64,000 nt of DNA from Fervidicoccaceae archaeon (lineage in GTDB: Archaea; Thermoproteota; Thermoprotei_A; Sulfolobales; Fervidicoccaceae). The notes below the pieces were generated by a model. It saw only the letters and a program-made list of their open reading frames with translations. It was not told the DNA's origin and ran no database searches. Both the position numbers and the translations under genes were made by a program. Each line of letters begins with the position of its first letter. The first letter of the stretch is position 1. Shown in pieces: positions 18,475-27,375 of this stretch. The stretch spans positions 1-64,000 of the forward strand of contig JAVZVD010000001.1 of NCBI GenBank assembly GCA_038878695.1, written 5' to 3'.

Positions 18475-19032
18475 AATCGCGGTCGCGGAAGCCGACAACG
18501 CGAGCGCCGCAAGGCCCGACTTCAAGGCCTCGCGGCGCCCGCGCCTCTCCGCGCGCGCACCGATCGCGAAGGCCAGAGCGTTAGCAATGAGCAGGCCGAG
18601 AGCTATGGAGCATTTTAGGCTTAGCGCGAGAGGCTCGCTCAGAGCGAGAGGCACTATAACCGCCAAGGGTGGAGCCACCGTACCGACTAGAGCCCACATG
18701 GCCACGTAGAGCGGGGCGAGGCGAGCGGCCTTCTCATAGATCGTGCCCTTGAGCTCTCTGAGCACGAGCTTCTCGAGTTCTCGCAGCTCGCGCAATCTCT
18801 CAGAGCGCTCGGCTAACAGCGTCCCGGCGAAGCTGCCGAATAGCCCCACCGCGAGACTGCCGCCCAGCACCGCTCCGATGTAGTGTGAGACCTCGACCGA
18901 GCCCGAGATGTAGGAGCCGAGGATCGCTCCAATTGAGACCAGCAGGGACTCCATAGCGTTTATCGTGAAGAGCTTGCGAGCCGTCTCCTCGCTCGAGAAC
19001 ACGGAGACCGCTCGCCTGAAGCTAAACTTCAA
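18445..19032 (-). CDS. VIT1/CCC1-like membrane protein
   Basis: A 195-residue protein with about five hydrophobic segments. An N-terminal cytoplasmic part precedes NAMESLLVSIGAILGSYISG, which resembles the first transmembrane helix of VIT1/CCC1 iron/manganese transporters. It has the family's charged mid-loop (RLRELRELEKLVLRELKG). The likely role is metal transport across the membrane, but the fingerprint metal ligands are not obvious, so it could be a divergent family member. TTG start. It is divergent from the subtilase gene, 39 bases apart. Confidence 0.55.
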   Translation of the reverse strand: MKFSFRRAVSVFSSEETARKLFTINAMESLLVSIGAILGSYISGSVEVSHYIGAVLGGSLAVGLFGSFAGTLLAERSERLRELRELEKLVLRELKGTIYEKAARLAPLYVAMWALVGTVAPPLAVIVPLALSEPLALSLKCSIALGLLIANALAFAIGARAERRGRREALKSGLAALALSASATAILGIAAALRS

Positions 19033-19071
19033 ATTCGCGCTTCCCGGGAGGCTTCGCGAGAGCGAGGCTTA

Positions 19072-22000
19072 ATGTGCTTCCGCTCCGCGCTCTCTAAGCA
19101 CGGACCTCTGGTAGATCGCGCCTCGAGGACCCCGCTCCTCGCTGCCGCTCTGCTCGTCGCTATTTCTAGTAGCTTAGCCGTGGTCGCCATCTCGGCTAGA
19201 GCAGAGACCCCGGGGAATCTCGTGATCGTGCTCCCAAGCGGAGCGAGCGCGCGGTTGATTGTGCCCCCGGGAGTAAGTCTGCTCGCAATCGAGCAGACCT
19301 TCTCCTCGACCTCTCTCAGGGGGCCTCTGAAGGCTACTCTCGACTATAAACCCGCGCTCTTGAGGCCTCTCTCCTTAGCGGTTAGCTCAGCCCCCGAGCT
19401 CCCTGGACCGACCATGGAGGATCTCCTGAGCGAGATCGGAGCGACGTGGCCAACCCCGAGGGGCGAGGGAATCGTCGTAGGCTTCATCGATACGGGCCTC
19501 GATCTCGCAGCGGGGTGCGTGGGTCTGAGCGACGTGGCGCGCGACGTGGTGGGGAGGCCTCTGCTCTTTGATGCTGACTCCTTCGGCTTGGCTTTAACTC
19601 CGCTGAGCGTGTCGTACAGAGACCCCGAGCAGAGGTTCCTGGCCACGGGCGGGAGCCTCGTCCTGGTCTACCTGCCCGGCTATGGAAAGGCCCGCGTGCT
19701 TGTTGATGCCGATTGGGGGGCTCCGCCGATAAAGAGCTCGAGCGGGCTGTATAAATTCGGGTTCTTGGTCTCATTCTTCTTCCCCTCTAACGTCCTGCTC
19801 GATGCTAGTCTCCCGGGCCTCGCTCTGTTGGTGCCGGTGGTTCTCGTCGACACGAAAGAGCCCGGCATCTACGACGAGGTTTTCGCCGACCTCTCGACCT
19901 CTTGGTATGTGCTAGGAAGCTTCTATTATGGACTCGGGCTCTCCCGAGAGCCTCCGAGGGCTGAGCTGGCGGACTTGAGCTTCGCCGACGAGAAGGGGCT
20001 CAGAATAGGCGATGGCGTGGCAGTTTTCGATGCCAACGGAGATGGGGTCCCCGATTTCAGCCTCGGCGCGATCTCGGGCTACGTCTACGACGCGTTCGGT
20101 GTCGTGAGTTCAGAGGGGGTAGACCTCGAGCGCGCGTGGGAGCGCGCGTGGGAGCCTAGAGGCAGCGGCATCTACCCGGGCCTTGATCCGAGCGGCAGAT
20201 ACGTGGACTTCTTCTACGATCCAATCGGCCACGGAACCAGCGTCGTGTGCGCGGCGGTCGGTCGGCCCCTCGAGAAGCTCGCGCCCTCGCCTGCTGGTCA
20301 GCTCGTTATCGTTAGTCGCGGAGTAGCTCCCAGCGCTAAGGTGGCCGCCGCTCAGGCTCTGATGTTGGGCAACGTTGGGTCGGCGCTCAAGTGGATGGGG
20401 GGCTACGAATTCGTCGACGGTGAGTGGGTTCCAGCGAGTAGACCCAGGGTCGATATAGTCAGTAACAGCTGGGGGATCCCCTTCTGGCCGGAACTGCTCT
20501 TCGCCGATGGCGGAGGCTTCGCGCCGGGCCTCGATCCGTTGTCCGAGATCGTTGCGGAGGTCGCCTCGAGAGGAGTCATCCCCGTCTTCGCCGCCGGAAA
20601 TGGAGGACCCGGCCTATCGACCGTGGCAGTCGGCGGAGCCTCGGGGAGAGCCGTGACCGTAGGTGCCTACGCGCTGGCCTGGGAGCCGCTGCGCGACGCG
20701 CGAGGCCACCTGCTGCTCCCTGGCTGCGTAGGCTCGAACGTAGTCTCTTGGAGCAGCCGGGGGCCGGGGCTCGCGGACTCTTTCAAGCCCGATGCCGTGG
20801 CTCCCGGAGCCTATGTCCTCCTGCCTACTTCCGTGAACAACGGCATGGGGGACGGGCGCAGAGCCTTAGACTTCTTCGGCGGCACCAGCCTATCGGCCGC
20901 CGTGACCGCTGGAGTGCTCGCCCTAGCGCTAGAGAAGGCGAGGAGCTTGGGGCTTAGCTACGACGCGCTCGGCGTCGAGTGGGCCAGGGAGATTCTGAGA
21001 TCCTCCTCCAGGGATCTAGGCCTCCCGCCCGAAATTCAGGGAGCCGGGCTGCTCAACCTGTCTCGCTTGTTGGAGCTAATCGCCTTCAGCGGCGCCGAGG
21101 CCGCGTCAGAGGACGTGGCGTTAGTCGATGAAATGGGCGAGGTCGCTCTGAGAAGTCGAGGACTCGCCGAGCCTAGACTTGAGGCCTACGTCGCGGTCTC
21201 TAGGGTCGCGCCAATCGCGGTAGAGTTAAAGGACTTCGAGCTAAAGCGCGTATCACTCCCTCGTCTCGGCCCTAACGAGGTCCTCTACGTGGACTTAAGC
21301 TTCGAGAACGAGACGAGGCGCGGCTCTTCAGTGGTGGCCCTCTTAGGCGTCCAGAGAAGGGAGGGCCTAGAGGGCTTTATTCTGATAGACCATGGGCTGC
21401 TCGCGGAGCAAGGCCTACGCCTGGTCGCCAGTACGAGCTCCATCGAGAGGCTAACGCCAGATGAGGTGCTCGAGCTCCTACTCGTGCCGCTAGGCCCGGC
21501 GGATGGAGTCAGGTTGTGGGTGGAGGCGACGAAGCTAGCCAAAATCGAGCTGAGGCCCCGCTCCGGCGAGGGACTCATCTACCGCTTTAACGTGAGCCTC
21601 CTGTCACCTCCCGGGCGAGCGGCCGTCTATATCAACGAGAGCGGGGCCAAGAGGCCCCTAGTGCTGGACCGCCCTCTCACGCTGAAGACCGAAGACTTTG
21701 TGGCTAACCTCTCGACTCCGAGCCCCATCAGCTCGAGCCTCTCCGCGGCCGGCGAACTAGGGGATTTCTTTTATTTCAGATTGCGCGGTCCGCCAAGCGA
21801 GGAGGGCTCCGCGGTCTTGGGCTACGTCGTCGAGCCGAGCCCCTCATTGGAGCTCTACGTCATCGAGCGGGGCCCGCGTGGACTTGGCCTGGTGCGGCTG
21901 ACCAGCGCGAGCCTTCCCCTGAACCTCCTCGTGAAGGATCGGCTGGAGGCTCGCTCGCCCGGGCTTCTGTTCTTGCCAGCGCGAGGCGTCGACGATCTCA

Positions 22001-22392
22001 CACTCGTCGTGCACACCGCGCGCGGCCTGCGCGACTCGATCACTCTCGTGGTCCGCCCTATCCACGTAGAGGTGAGAGGCTCGATCTTGAGCTGCTTCTT
22101 CGAGCTGCGCCTCCGCACGAGCGCGTACCTCGGGCTACTCCTCGTCGAGCCTTGGAGCGTCATTGCTCGGGTCGAGCCGGGCCTGACTCGCGTGAGCTCG
22201 TGCTACGGGTCTCCCCCCACCTCGATCGTGTTCCTGGAGCTCAAGCCTAAAGCTCTGGCCGGCCTTCTCTCAGAGGTCGACGCGAGGGTCGAGGTGGTCT
22301 TCGAGCCCGCGAGAGTTGAGGTCGAAGTGCCCAGGTCGGCGCTCATCGCTACGTTATTTAATACATCGCGGGAGAAAGCTATCTCCTCCTAA
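19072..22392 (+). CDS. Large secreted subtilisin-like protease, pyrolysin type
   Basis: An 1106-residue S8 serine protease. An N-terminal hydrophobic segment (about residues 20-42) is a probable signal peptide. The catalytic triad is legible: Asp140 in GFIDTGLD, His387 in GHGTSV and Ser606 in GGTSLSA, with oxyanion Asn510 in AAGNGG. Asp and His are separated by 247 residues, a large insertion like that of pyrolysin and tripeptidyl peptidase II, and it includes a DANGDGVPD calcium-loop-like motif (320-328). After the catalytic domain come about 450 residues of beta-rich sequence; no C-terminal membrane anchor is evident. A 12-base tandem duplication at 20128-20151 encodes ERAWERAW. Presumably extracellular protein degradation for peptide catabolism. 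Confidence 0.88.
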   Translation: MCFRSALSKHGPLVDRASRTPLLAAALLVAISSSLAVVAISARAETPGNLVIVLPSGASARLIVPPGVSLLAIEQTFSSTSLRGPLKATLDYKPALLRPLSLAVSSAPELPGPTMEDLLSEIGATWPTPRGEGIVVGFIDTGLDLAAGCVGLSDVARDVVGRPLLFDADSFGLALTPLSVSYRDPEQRFLATGGSLVLVYLPGYGKARVLVDADWGAPPIKSSSGLYKFGFLVSFFFPSNVLLDASLPGLALLVPVVLVDTKEPGIYDEVFADLSTSWYVLGSFYYGLGLSREPPRAELADLSFADEKGLRIGDGVAVFDANGDGVPDFSLGAISGYVYDAFGVVSSEGVDLERAWERAWEPRGSGIYPGLDPSGRYVDFFYDPIGHGTSVVCAAVGRPLEKLAPSPAGQLVIVSRGVAPSAKVAAAQALMLGNVGSALKWMGGYEFVDGEWVPASRPRVDIVSNSWGIPFWPELLFADGGGFAPGLDPLSEIVAEVASRGVIPVFAAGNGGPGLSTVAVGGASGRAVTVGAYALAWEPLRDARGHLLLPGCVGSNVVSWSSRGPGLADSFKPDAVAPGAYVLLPTSVNNGMGDGRRALDFFGGTSLSAAVTAGVLALALEKARSLGLSYDALGVEWAREILRSSSRDLGLPPEIQGAGLLNLSRLLELIAFSGAEAASEDVALVDEMGEVALRSRGLAEPRLEAYVAVSRVAPIAVELKDFELKRVSLPRLGPNEVLYVDLSFENETRRGSSVVALLGVQRREGLEGFILIDHGLLAEQGLRLVASTSSIERLTPDEVLELLLVPLGPADGVRLWVEATKLAKIELRPRSGEGLIYRFNVSLLSPPGRAAVYINESGAKRPLVLDRPLTLKTEDFVANLSTPSPISSSLSAAGELGDFFYFRLRGPPSEEGSAVLGYVVEPSPSLELYVIERGPRGLGLVRLTSASLPLNLLVKDRLEARSPGLLFLPARGVDDLTLVVHTARGLRDSITLVVRPIHVEVRGSILSCFFELRLRTSAYLGLLLVEPWSVIARVEPGLTRVSSCYGSPPTSIVFLELKPKALAGLLSEVDARVEVVFEPARVEVEVPRSALIATLFNTSREKAISS

Positions 22393-22424
22393 GGTTCCGA
22401 CACGGTTGAGAGGGCGAAGATGAC

Positions 22425-23153
22425 GTGAGCGGAGGCTTCGCCTGCTTTGGCAGGCGCCTGAGCGTAGCGAGAGAATTGAGCGAGCGGGGAGTCTTTGTAG
22501 CAGCCTCGTGCCTCGGTATAGAGGGTCGCGACGAGAGCTTGGACTACGCGAGCAGATTACGCGAGCTGGAGGACAGAGTCCGACGGACTTTAGCCTCACG
22601 CGTTGGGAGCTCCGAATTCCTCAAGGACGATCCCATAGTCAGAGCCTACAGGAGCTTCTTCTGGAGCCTGGGGATAGATCCTACGAAGATCAGGCCGGCT
22701 GGTGAGGCCCTCGCCAGGAGGCTGTTGCGAGGGGAATCTCTTCCCACGATAAACAGGCTCGTAGATGCCGGTAACCTGGCGAGCTCCGAGACCCTCGTGC
22801 CTATTGGGATTTACGACGTTGACAAGCTCCTCCCGGGCGAGCTCTCTCTCGAGTACTCGAAGGGAGGAGAAGTCTTCGCGCCGATAGGAGGCGAGCGGCG
22901 TGTCCTCGAGCGGGGAGTCCCTGTGCTGAAGTCGGGCGGGGTTCTAGTCGTTCACGTTTACCCCTACAGAGATTCTAGGGAGACTTGCGTCGATGATGAC
23001 ACGAAACGCGCCGTGGTTATAGGAGCTGGCGTGGCTGGGGTCCCGGCGAGTCTTGTGTCGAAGGCCGTCGAGTTGGTGCACCAATACGCGCTCGAGCTGG
23101 GCCTCAAGCTCTCGATAGCGCGCGAGGTCTCGCTCATTGGAGGTGCTTCGTGA
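22425..23153 (+). CDS. B3/4 domain protein
   Basis: A 242-residue protein matching the B3/B4 domain of phenylalanyl-tRNA synthetase beta, a family that also includes free-standing tRNA-editing-like or nucleic-acid-binding proteins. Key segments are RSFFWSLGIDPTKIRPAGEA, LPTINRLVDAGNLASSET and the C-terminal VIGAGVAGVPASLV. A deacylase role on mischarged tRNA is possible but unproven. The GTG start was chosen because it is the first in frame after the subtilase stop. The following phosphatase gene begins at the very next base after its stop. Confidence 0.75.
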   Translation: MSGGFACFGRRLSVARELSERGVFVAASCLGIEGRDESLDYASRLRELEDRVRRTLASRVGSSEFLKDDPIVRAYRSFFWSLGIDPTKIRPAGEALARRLLRGESLPTINRLVDAGNLASSETLVPIGIYDVDKLLPGELSLEYSKGGEVFAPIGGERRVLERGVPVLKSGGVLVVHVYPYRDSRETCVDDDTKRAVVIGAGVAGVPASLVSKAVELVHQYALELGLKLSIAREVSLIGGAS

Positions 23154-24014
23154 GTGTCCGAGTACGAGCCGCGAGATCTTCGGTCGCTGGCTCTGAAGAT
23201 AACGGGCGAGGTGGCCGGCCTACTAAGGGACCTAAGAGAGGACCCCTCCTCCGTCGAAAAAACGGGGCCCGATACGACGAGAGCCGACATGGAGGCGGAG
23301 GCCTACGCGTTGGAGCTGCTGGAGGCCGAGGGGCTGCGTTGCCTCGTCGTGACGGAGGAGAGCGGCGCCCGCGAGTTGGGCGAGGAAGAGCTCGTGGCTG
23401 TGCTGGACCCGCTCGATGGCTCGGTTAATTACGTCTTGGGCGTGCCCTGGTGCTCCGTTAGCTTAGGCTTCGCCAATAAGCGCAGAGGAGCCAGGCTCTC
23501 CGACGTAGTCGCCGGAGCCGTGCACTCGGTCTTCTCGCTAGACTCCTTCAGCTTCTACAGGGGTGGAGGCGCCTATGTAAACGATGCTAGAATCGAGCAA
23601 TGGAGTGTAGTGAGGAGCTTCGAGTCGACCGGCAAGTTCTCCGTAGCCTTCTACGTCGATGAGCCTTCTCAGCTGCGAGAGCTGGGGCCCGTGCTCGACT
23701 ACGTTAGGAGAAGAGGCGGGGCACTCAAGGCTAGGTGCCTCGGGAGCTCCGCTCTCGAGTTAAGCCTCGTGGCTGTGGGCAAGATCGGCTACTTCGCCGA
23801 CTTAAGAGGTAAGCTCAGGAACGTAGACGTGGTCGTAGGCCTCGGTATGCTGAGAGAACTCTCTGGAGGCTACATTGATGGGTCGGGCGATGAGCTAGAC
23901 GTCGGTCTCGAGAGGGTTGAGAGGTTGAGGGGATTGATCGCCGCGTCGCTCGTCGAGGAGGTTGAGAGGTTGAGGGGGATCCTGACCTCGCGCGCGGGAG
24001 GGCCCGTAGCTTGA
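23154..24014 (+). CDS. Inositol monophosphatase/archaeal fructose-1,6-bisphosphatase family
   Basis: Mg-dependent, Li-sensitive-type sugar phosphatase. Metal-binding motifs VVTEESG and LDPLDGSVNYVLGVPWCSVS are clear, with the third (RNVDVVVGLGML) replacing the usual WDxAAG-like segment. Archaeal members act on inositol-1-phosphate and fructose-1,6-bisphosphate. The 286-residue length fits. An 18-base sequence is repeated exactly, 45 bases apart, near the 3' end (23915-23932 and 23960-23977), giving two EVERLRG-like turns at the C-terminus. GTG start directly after the upstream stop; the stop overlaps the next small gene as TTGA. Confidence 0.82.
   Translation: MSEYEPRDLRSLALKITGEVAGLLRDLREDPSSVEKTGPDTTRADMEAEAYALELLEAEGLRCLVVTEESGARELGEEELVAVLDPLDGSVNYVLGVPWCSVSLGFANKRRGARLSDVVAGAVHSVFSLDSFSFYRGGGAYVNDARIEQWSVVRSFESTGKFSVAFYVDEPSQLRELGPVLDYVRRRGGALKARCLGSSALELSLVAVGKIGYFADLRGKLRNVDVVVGLGMLRELSGGYIDGSGDELDVGLERVERLRGLIAASLVEEVERLRGILTSRAGGPVA
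23915..23977 (+). repeat. In-frame 18-base direct repeat in the IMPase 3' end
   Basis: Identical copies of GGTTGAGAGGTTGAGGGG begin at 23915 and 23960, exactly 45 bases (15 codons) apart. The translated repeat is VERLRG. This looks like a short slipped duplication that extended the C-terminal helix. Confidence 0.85.
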
Positions 24015-24166
24015 GAGCGCGCGCTCTCCTCGTGTTAGCTGCTCTTACCTCCGTAGGTCTAGCGCTGATGCTCGTGAGGATGATGCTGGGGCTCGTCGAG
24101 CTCCTCATCGTGTTGGCCCTCGTTTTAGGCCTGTTGGTCTCCCTCACGCTCGGCAGGAGCAGATGA
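24011..24166 (+). CDS. Small two-helix membrane protein (51 aa)
   Basis: A short open frame starts with TTG overlapping the phosphatase stop as TTGA and ends 3 bases before the Nudix start. The product, 51 residues, is almost wholly hydrophobic: a first segment (about 4-22) and a second (about 29-47) flanked by Arg, ending GRSR. The exact packing between two coding genes and the clean membrane pattern support it being a real gene. No family is recognised. It may be a two-TM hairpin with the charged ends in the cytoplasm. Confidence 0.6.
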   Translation: MRARALLVLAALTSVGLALMLVRMMLGLVELLIVLALVLGLLVSLTLGRSR

Positions 24167-24169
24167 AAC

Positions 24170-24712
24170 GTGAGAACGGTCTTTCGAGGTAGAAGGATCG
24201 AGGTGCTCGCCGGGGAAGCTGTGCTCCCCAACGGCAGGAGAGTTTACAGAGAGTACGTGAGGCATCCTGGCGCGGTCGTTGTGCTACCGGAAGATGACGA
24301 GGGGAGGATCCTCCTTCTCGAGCAGTACCGCGTACCGGTGGGCGAGTGGATCCTCGAGCTGCCCGCGGGCACGCTCGAACCCGGAGAGGACCCGGCCTCG
24401 GCAGCGCTGAGAGAACTCGAGGAGGAAGCCGGGCTGAGGGCCCGCAGAATCGACTACATGTTCAGCTTCTACGCATCGCCAGGTATATCTAGCGAGGTTT
24501 TGCACGCTTTCATTGCGAGACAGTTCGAGGAGGGACAACAGAGGCTCGAGAGAGGGGAGCTCGTTAGGAGGCTCGTCTGGGTAAAGCCAGAGGACGTCGT
24601 CCCAATGATAAGATCACGCGTCATAAAAGACGGGAAGACGATAGCGGTCCTGTTATATTACTTGAGCGCGGTCAGCCCGAGACAAGGTAGAGAGCGACGC
24701 GATGCGACATGA
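24170..24712 (+). CDS. Nudix hydrolase, ADP-ribose pyrophosphatase type
   Basis: A 180-residue Nudix protein. The Nudix box runs G-E-D-P-A-S-A-A-L-R-E-L-E-E-E-A-G-L (GX5EX7REUXEEXGU-like), preceded by ILELPAGTLEPGEDP, the typical ADP-ribose/NDP-sugar pyrophosphatase context. It probably cleaves ADP-ribose to AMP and ribose-5-phosphate. The GTG start is 3 bases after the small membrane protein. The end overlaps the next gene (ATGA). Confidence 0.88.
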   Translation: MRTVFRGRRIEVLAGEAVLPNGRRVYREYVRHPGAVVVLPEDDEGRILLLEQYRVPVGEWILELPAGTLEPGEDPASAALRELEEEAGLRARRIDYMFSFYASPGISSEVLHAFIARQFEEGQQRLERGELVRRLVWVKPEDVVPMIRSRVIKDGKTIAVLLYYLSAVSPRQGRERRDAT

Positions 24713-25740
24713 GCTCCGGCTCTCCCTCGAAGATTCACGTATTCACGCACGGGGACCTCGACGGCCTAACATCGGCCGCCGTTTACCTGAGAGCGTTGGA
24801 GCGAAGCGAGGCGAGAGAGGAGGTGAGGCTACACTTCGCCGAGCCCTACTCGCTTCACAGGGCGATGCGCGGCGCGCTGGGATCCTCGACCCCTGCTCTC
24901 GTAGCGATCATGGACTTAGGAGCAAATCCTGGCACTTTTGGTCAAGTACTGCTGCTACTCTCAAAGCTCAGAGCTTCTGGGACCCGCGTAGAGTGGTACG
25001 ATCACCACTTGTGGGAGGAGGAACACCTCGAGAAGCTACGCTCACTGGGGGTTGAGGTAAAGGTCGACCTATCGACCTGCACGGCCGGCGTGGTAGCGCG
25101 CTCGTTAGCCGAGAGGGGGGAGCTAGGCGAGGACGACTGCGTTTGGCAGCTCGTAGAGGCTACGTGCTCAGCGGATACTTGGTCGTGGACCTCTCCTCTG
25201 TCTCCCTTTCTATATCGAGTAGTCGGGACGCGGCGAGGACCGGCTGGAGACTCTTGGAAGAGAGCTCTGCTTGGTGAGCTGGCTGAGTGCAGGATATGGA
25301 GCGACGACCTCTCTGAGGTCGCCGAAGCGAATCTAAATGCGGAGCTCGGGAGCTATGGGGCCGAGGCGGTAGCCGCCAAGGTACTTGAGCTGCCAGGAGG
25401 GCTCAAAGCAGCATACTTGGTCAGGAGGCGCGCTCAGCCTCCTACGAGCTTGCTAGCCTCCTACATCATCTCTAGGACCGGCTCCGACTTAGTCGCCCTA
25501 GGGAGACTGAGCGGCTCGATCAGTTTTAGGTCCAGGTCCAAGAGCGTCAGATGCGTGGCCTCGTGCTTCGGGGGCGGCGGCCATGCGAGCGCGGCAGGGG
25601 CCAGAGTCAACGTGCCTGTGTACATAAGGCTCCTCGGTCTGCTCGCTAGTAGGGTCGAGGGGTGGTGGTTGGAGAGAAGGCTTAGGAAACTCCTCCTGAA
25701 GTGCGCTAGCGAGTGCTTGCCGGAGCTACTGAGCTCCTAG
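24709..25740 (+). CDS. DHH/DHHA1 phosphoesterase
   Basis: A 343-residue DHH-family phosphoesterase. The metal motifs are all present: HGDLDGL near residue 14, the MDLG Asp, YDHH near residue 98, and the DHHA1 signature GGGGHASAAGA. Such enzymes act on oligonucleotides (nanoRNase), cyclic dinucleotides or single-stranded nucleic acid; which one applies here is undetermined. Unlike the RecJ-like gene at 10370, this one looks catalytically competent. Its 3' end overlaps the convergent phosphopantothenate synthetase gene by 35 bases. Confidence 0.82.
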   Translation: MSSGSPSKIHVFTHGDLDGLTSAAVYLRALERSEAREEVRLHFAEPYSLHRAMRGALGSSTPALVAIMDLGANPGTFGQVLLLLSKLRASGTRVEWYDHHLWEEEHLEKLRSLGVEVKVDLSTCTAGVVARSLAERGELGEDDCVWQLVEATCSADTWSWTSPLSPFLYRVVGTRRGPAGDSWKRALLGELAECRIWSDDLSEVAEANLNAELGSYGAEAVAAKVLELPGGLKAAYLVRRRAQPPTSLLASYIISRTGSDLVALGRLSGSISFRSRSKSVRCVASCFGGGGHASAAGARVNVPVYIRLLGLLASRVEGWWLERRLRKLLLKCASECLPELLSS

Positions 25741-26521
25741 AGATGAGAGACGAGGAGAGCTCCTCGAGCCTCCGCTTGATATGAGCGAGGACCTCGGCCA
25801 GGACCCTGGCATTATCGTAGGTCTCTAGCCTCCTTCTGAGCACCTCGCGGGGGAGGCCCTTCGCTCTCCGCAGCTCAGACCTGAGGAGAGGTACGGCCCT
25901 AGTGACGTTGTCTACTATAGTGATGTTGGCGGCGAGCGAAGTCCTCGAGAGGGGGTTCAAGTCCACGGCCACGACGATTTTGCCCATAGACCTCAGAGCC
26001 TGCGTCCTATCTCCGTCCTCGATCATTACCAAGACCAGGTCGGCGCCTCCTATGCCTTCCTCGCAAACTCTTCTCCTCTCGCTCTCCGGGGCGGGGAGCT
26101 CTATTGGACTCTCGCACTCGACGAGATGCTTCGCTCCCAGCTCTCGGAGGTACACGTTTATCCTCCTGAGCCTCTCCTCGGTCCTGTAGAAAAGATTTAC
26201 CTCGAGCGGTAGACCGAACTCGTTTGAGAGCTCGACGAGCTCTCTGCCCACGAGAGAAGCGGCGTTGCCGTTAACCGAGATGACCGGCTTAGCGGAGACG
26301 AGCAGAGCGGCGGCCGCCGCCTCGATGGCTCTACGCGCAGGCTCTATTGTGGTCTCGCCAATAAGATAGTCGAAGGCCTCGCCTCGGCCATGAGCTATGA
26401 GCCCCTCGGGAACGACCATGCCGGTCAGAAAACCCTCGACGAGCGTCTCTCTCTCCATCAAGCTCCTATATCTCGGGTGGCTCTCCGGGATTCGGACTCT
26501 GACGCGTCTCTCCGAGCTCAC
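25706..26521 (-). CDS. 4-phosphopantoate-beta-alanine ligase (phosphopantothenate synthetase)
   Basis: Archaeal CoA biosynthesis enzyme of the DUF137/PPS family, joining 4-phosphopantoate and beta-alanine with ATP to give 4'-phosphopantothenate. The start IPESHPRYRSLMERETLVEGF is diagnostic, as are PVISVNGNAASLV and VAVDLNPLSRTS. Length 271 is usual. Last gene of a three-gene CoA operon; its start overlaps the pantoate kinase stop by 4 bases, implying translational coupling. Confidence 0.92.
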   Translation of the reverse strand: MSSERRVRVRIPESHPRYRSLMERETLVEGFLTGMVVPEGLIAHGRGEAFDYLIGETTIEPARRAIEAAAAALLVSAKPVISVNGNAASLVGRELVELSNEFGLPLEVNLFYRTEERLRRINVYLRELGAKHLVECESPIELPAPESERRRVCEEGIGGADLVLVMIEDGDRTQALRSMGKIVVAVDLNPLSRTSLAANITIVDNVTRAVPLLRSELRRAKGLPREVLRRRLETYDNARVLAEVLAHIKRRLEELSSSLISRSSVAPASTR

Positions 26522-27375
26522 TCCATCTCCACCCCGCTCCAGGCTAACTCGTGAGTCCTCGTCTTAATCTTCAACTCACGAGCCAGCTCGACCGCGACGT
26601 CGTTGGCCCACTCGCGCTCTACCAAGAGGACCAAGAGCCCCTTCTTGAAGTACCACCCGAGGACTCCTCTAAGCCTTGCTCGAGCTTCCTCGAGGCGGTG
26701 GAGAAGCTCGGGAGGCGCCATCCCCGTCTCAAGCGAGAATCTCCTTGCCTCCTCGGCGAAGGACTCCAACGACATCGCCGCGAGGAATCTCTTGACCGCG
26801 CGCTCTCCCAACCTTTTGAAGACGTTCAGCTTGTCGGCCAGCATTTGGGGGGTCGTGTAAACCCTGTAAGGAGCTGTGATGACGGCGAGCCCGTCGGCAA
26901 CGAGCAGAGAGTCCACGAGAGCCCTGGAAGGGCAGCCAGCGCGCAGTCTGACCGGCAAGAGTCTCCCGAGCGATATAGCAGAGACGTCGCCGAGCCCCGT
27001 CGACTCCTCAACTTCGGCCACGTGAGCCGCGTCGAGCGATTCGAGGAGGCTCCGGCGTCCGGCAATCCTCGCGCAGCACACCGCCGCGCCTAAAGAAGCT
27101 GCCGCGCTGACGGCGTAGCCCACTCCCAACTCGAGGGGCAGCTCGAGCTTGAGCGAGCAATCTCTTAAGCCTAGGATCGAGAGGACGCGATCGACTGGCG
27201 GTATCGAGATCCCAAGCTCCGAGGGATCTCCTTTCTTCTCCTCGCATTCTACTCTGAGGTACGGCTTGACGAGGAGACCGGCCCCCAGGCTTCCTGACGC
27301 GCGGGCATCCTTGGAGATCACGGGTCTCCAGAATCCCGAAATATGGTGGGCTACTCTAACCGCGCTTCGCCTCAA
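26518..27375 (-). CDS. Pantoate kinase (GHMP superfamily)
   Basis: Archaeal pantoate kinase, phosphorylating pantoate with ATP in CoA biosynthesis. The GHMP kinase glycine/serine motif is LELGVGYAVSAAASLGAA, followed by VEESTGLGDVSA; the N-terminal VRVAHHISGFWRP is the PoK-type version of the PGHISGFF start. It has 285 residues from a TTG that lies 20 bases inside coaBC, and its stop overlaps the next gene. Together with its neighbours it converts pantoate toward phosphopantetheine. Confidence 0.9.
   Translation of the reverse strand: MRRSAVRVAHHISGFWRPVISKDARASGSLGAGLLVKPYLRVECEEKKGDPSELGISIPPVDRVLSILGLRDCSLKLELPLELGVGYAVSAAASLGAAVCCARIAGRRSLLESLDAAHVAEVEESTGLGDVSAISLGRLLPVRLRAGCPSRALVDSLLVADGLAVITAPYRVYTTPQMLADKLNVFKRLGERAVKRFLAAMSLESFAEEARRFSLETGMAPPELLHRLEEARARLRGVLGWYFKKGLLVLLVEREWANDVAVELARELKIKTRTHELAWSGVEME

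Noticed and set aside
20128-20151. 12-base tandem repeat in the subtilase gene as a possible phase-variation tract
   Set aside because: Only two copies, a multiple of three, in a GC-rich coding context; it merely duplicates ERAW.
25955-25966. GGGTTCAAGTCC on the plus strand, like a tRNA T-loop
   Set aside because: It lies inside the phosphopantothenate synthetase coding sequence (minus strand), and no acceptor, D or anticodon stems fit around it.
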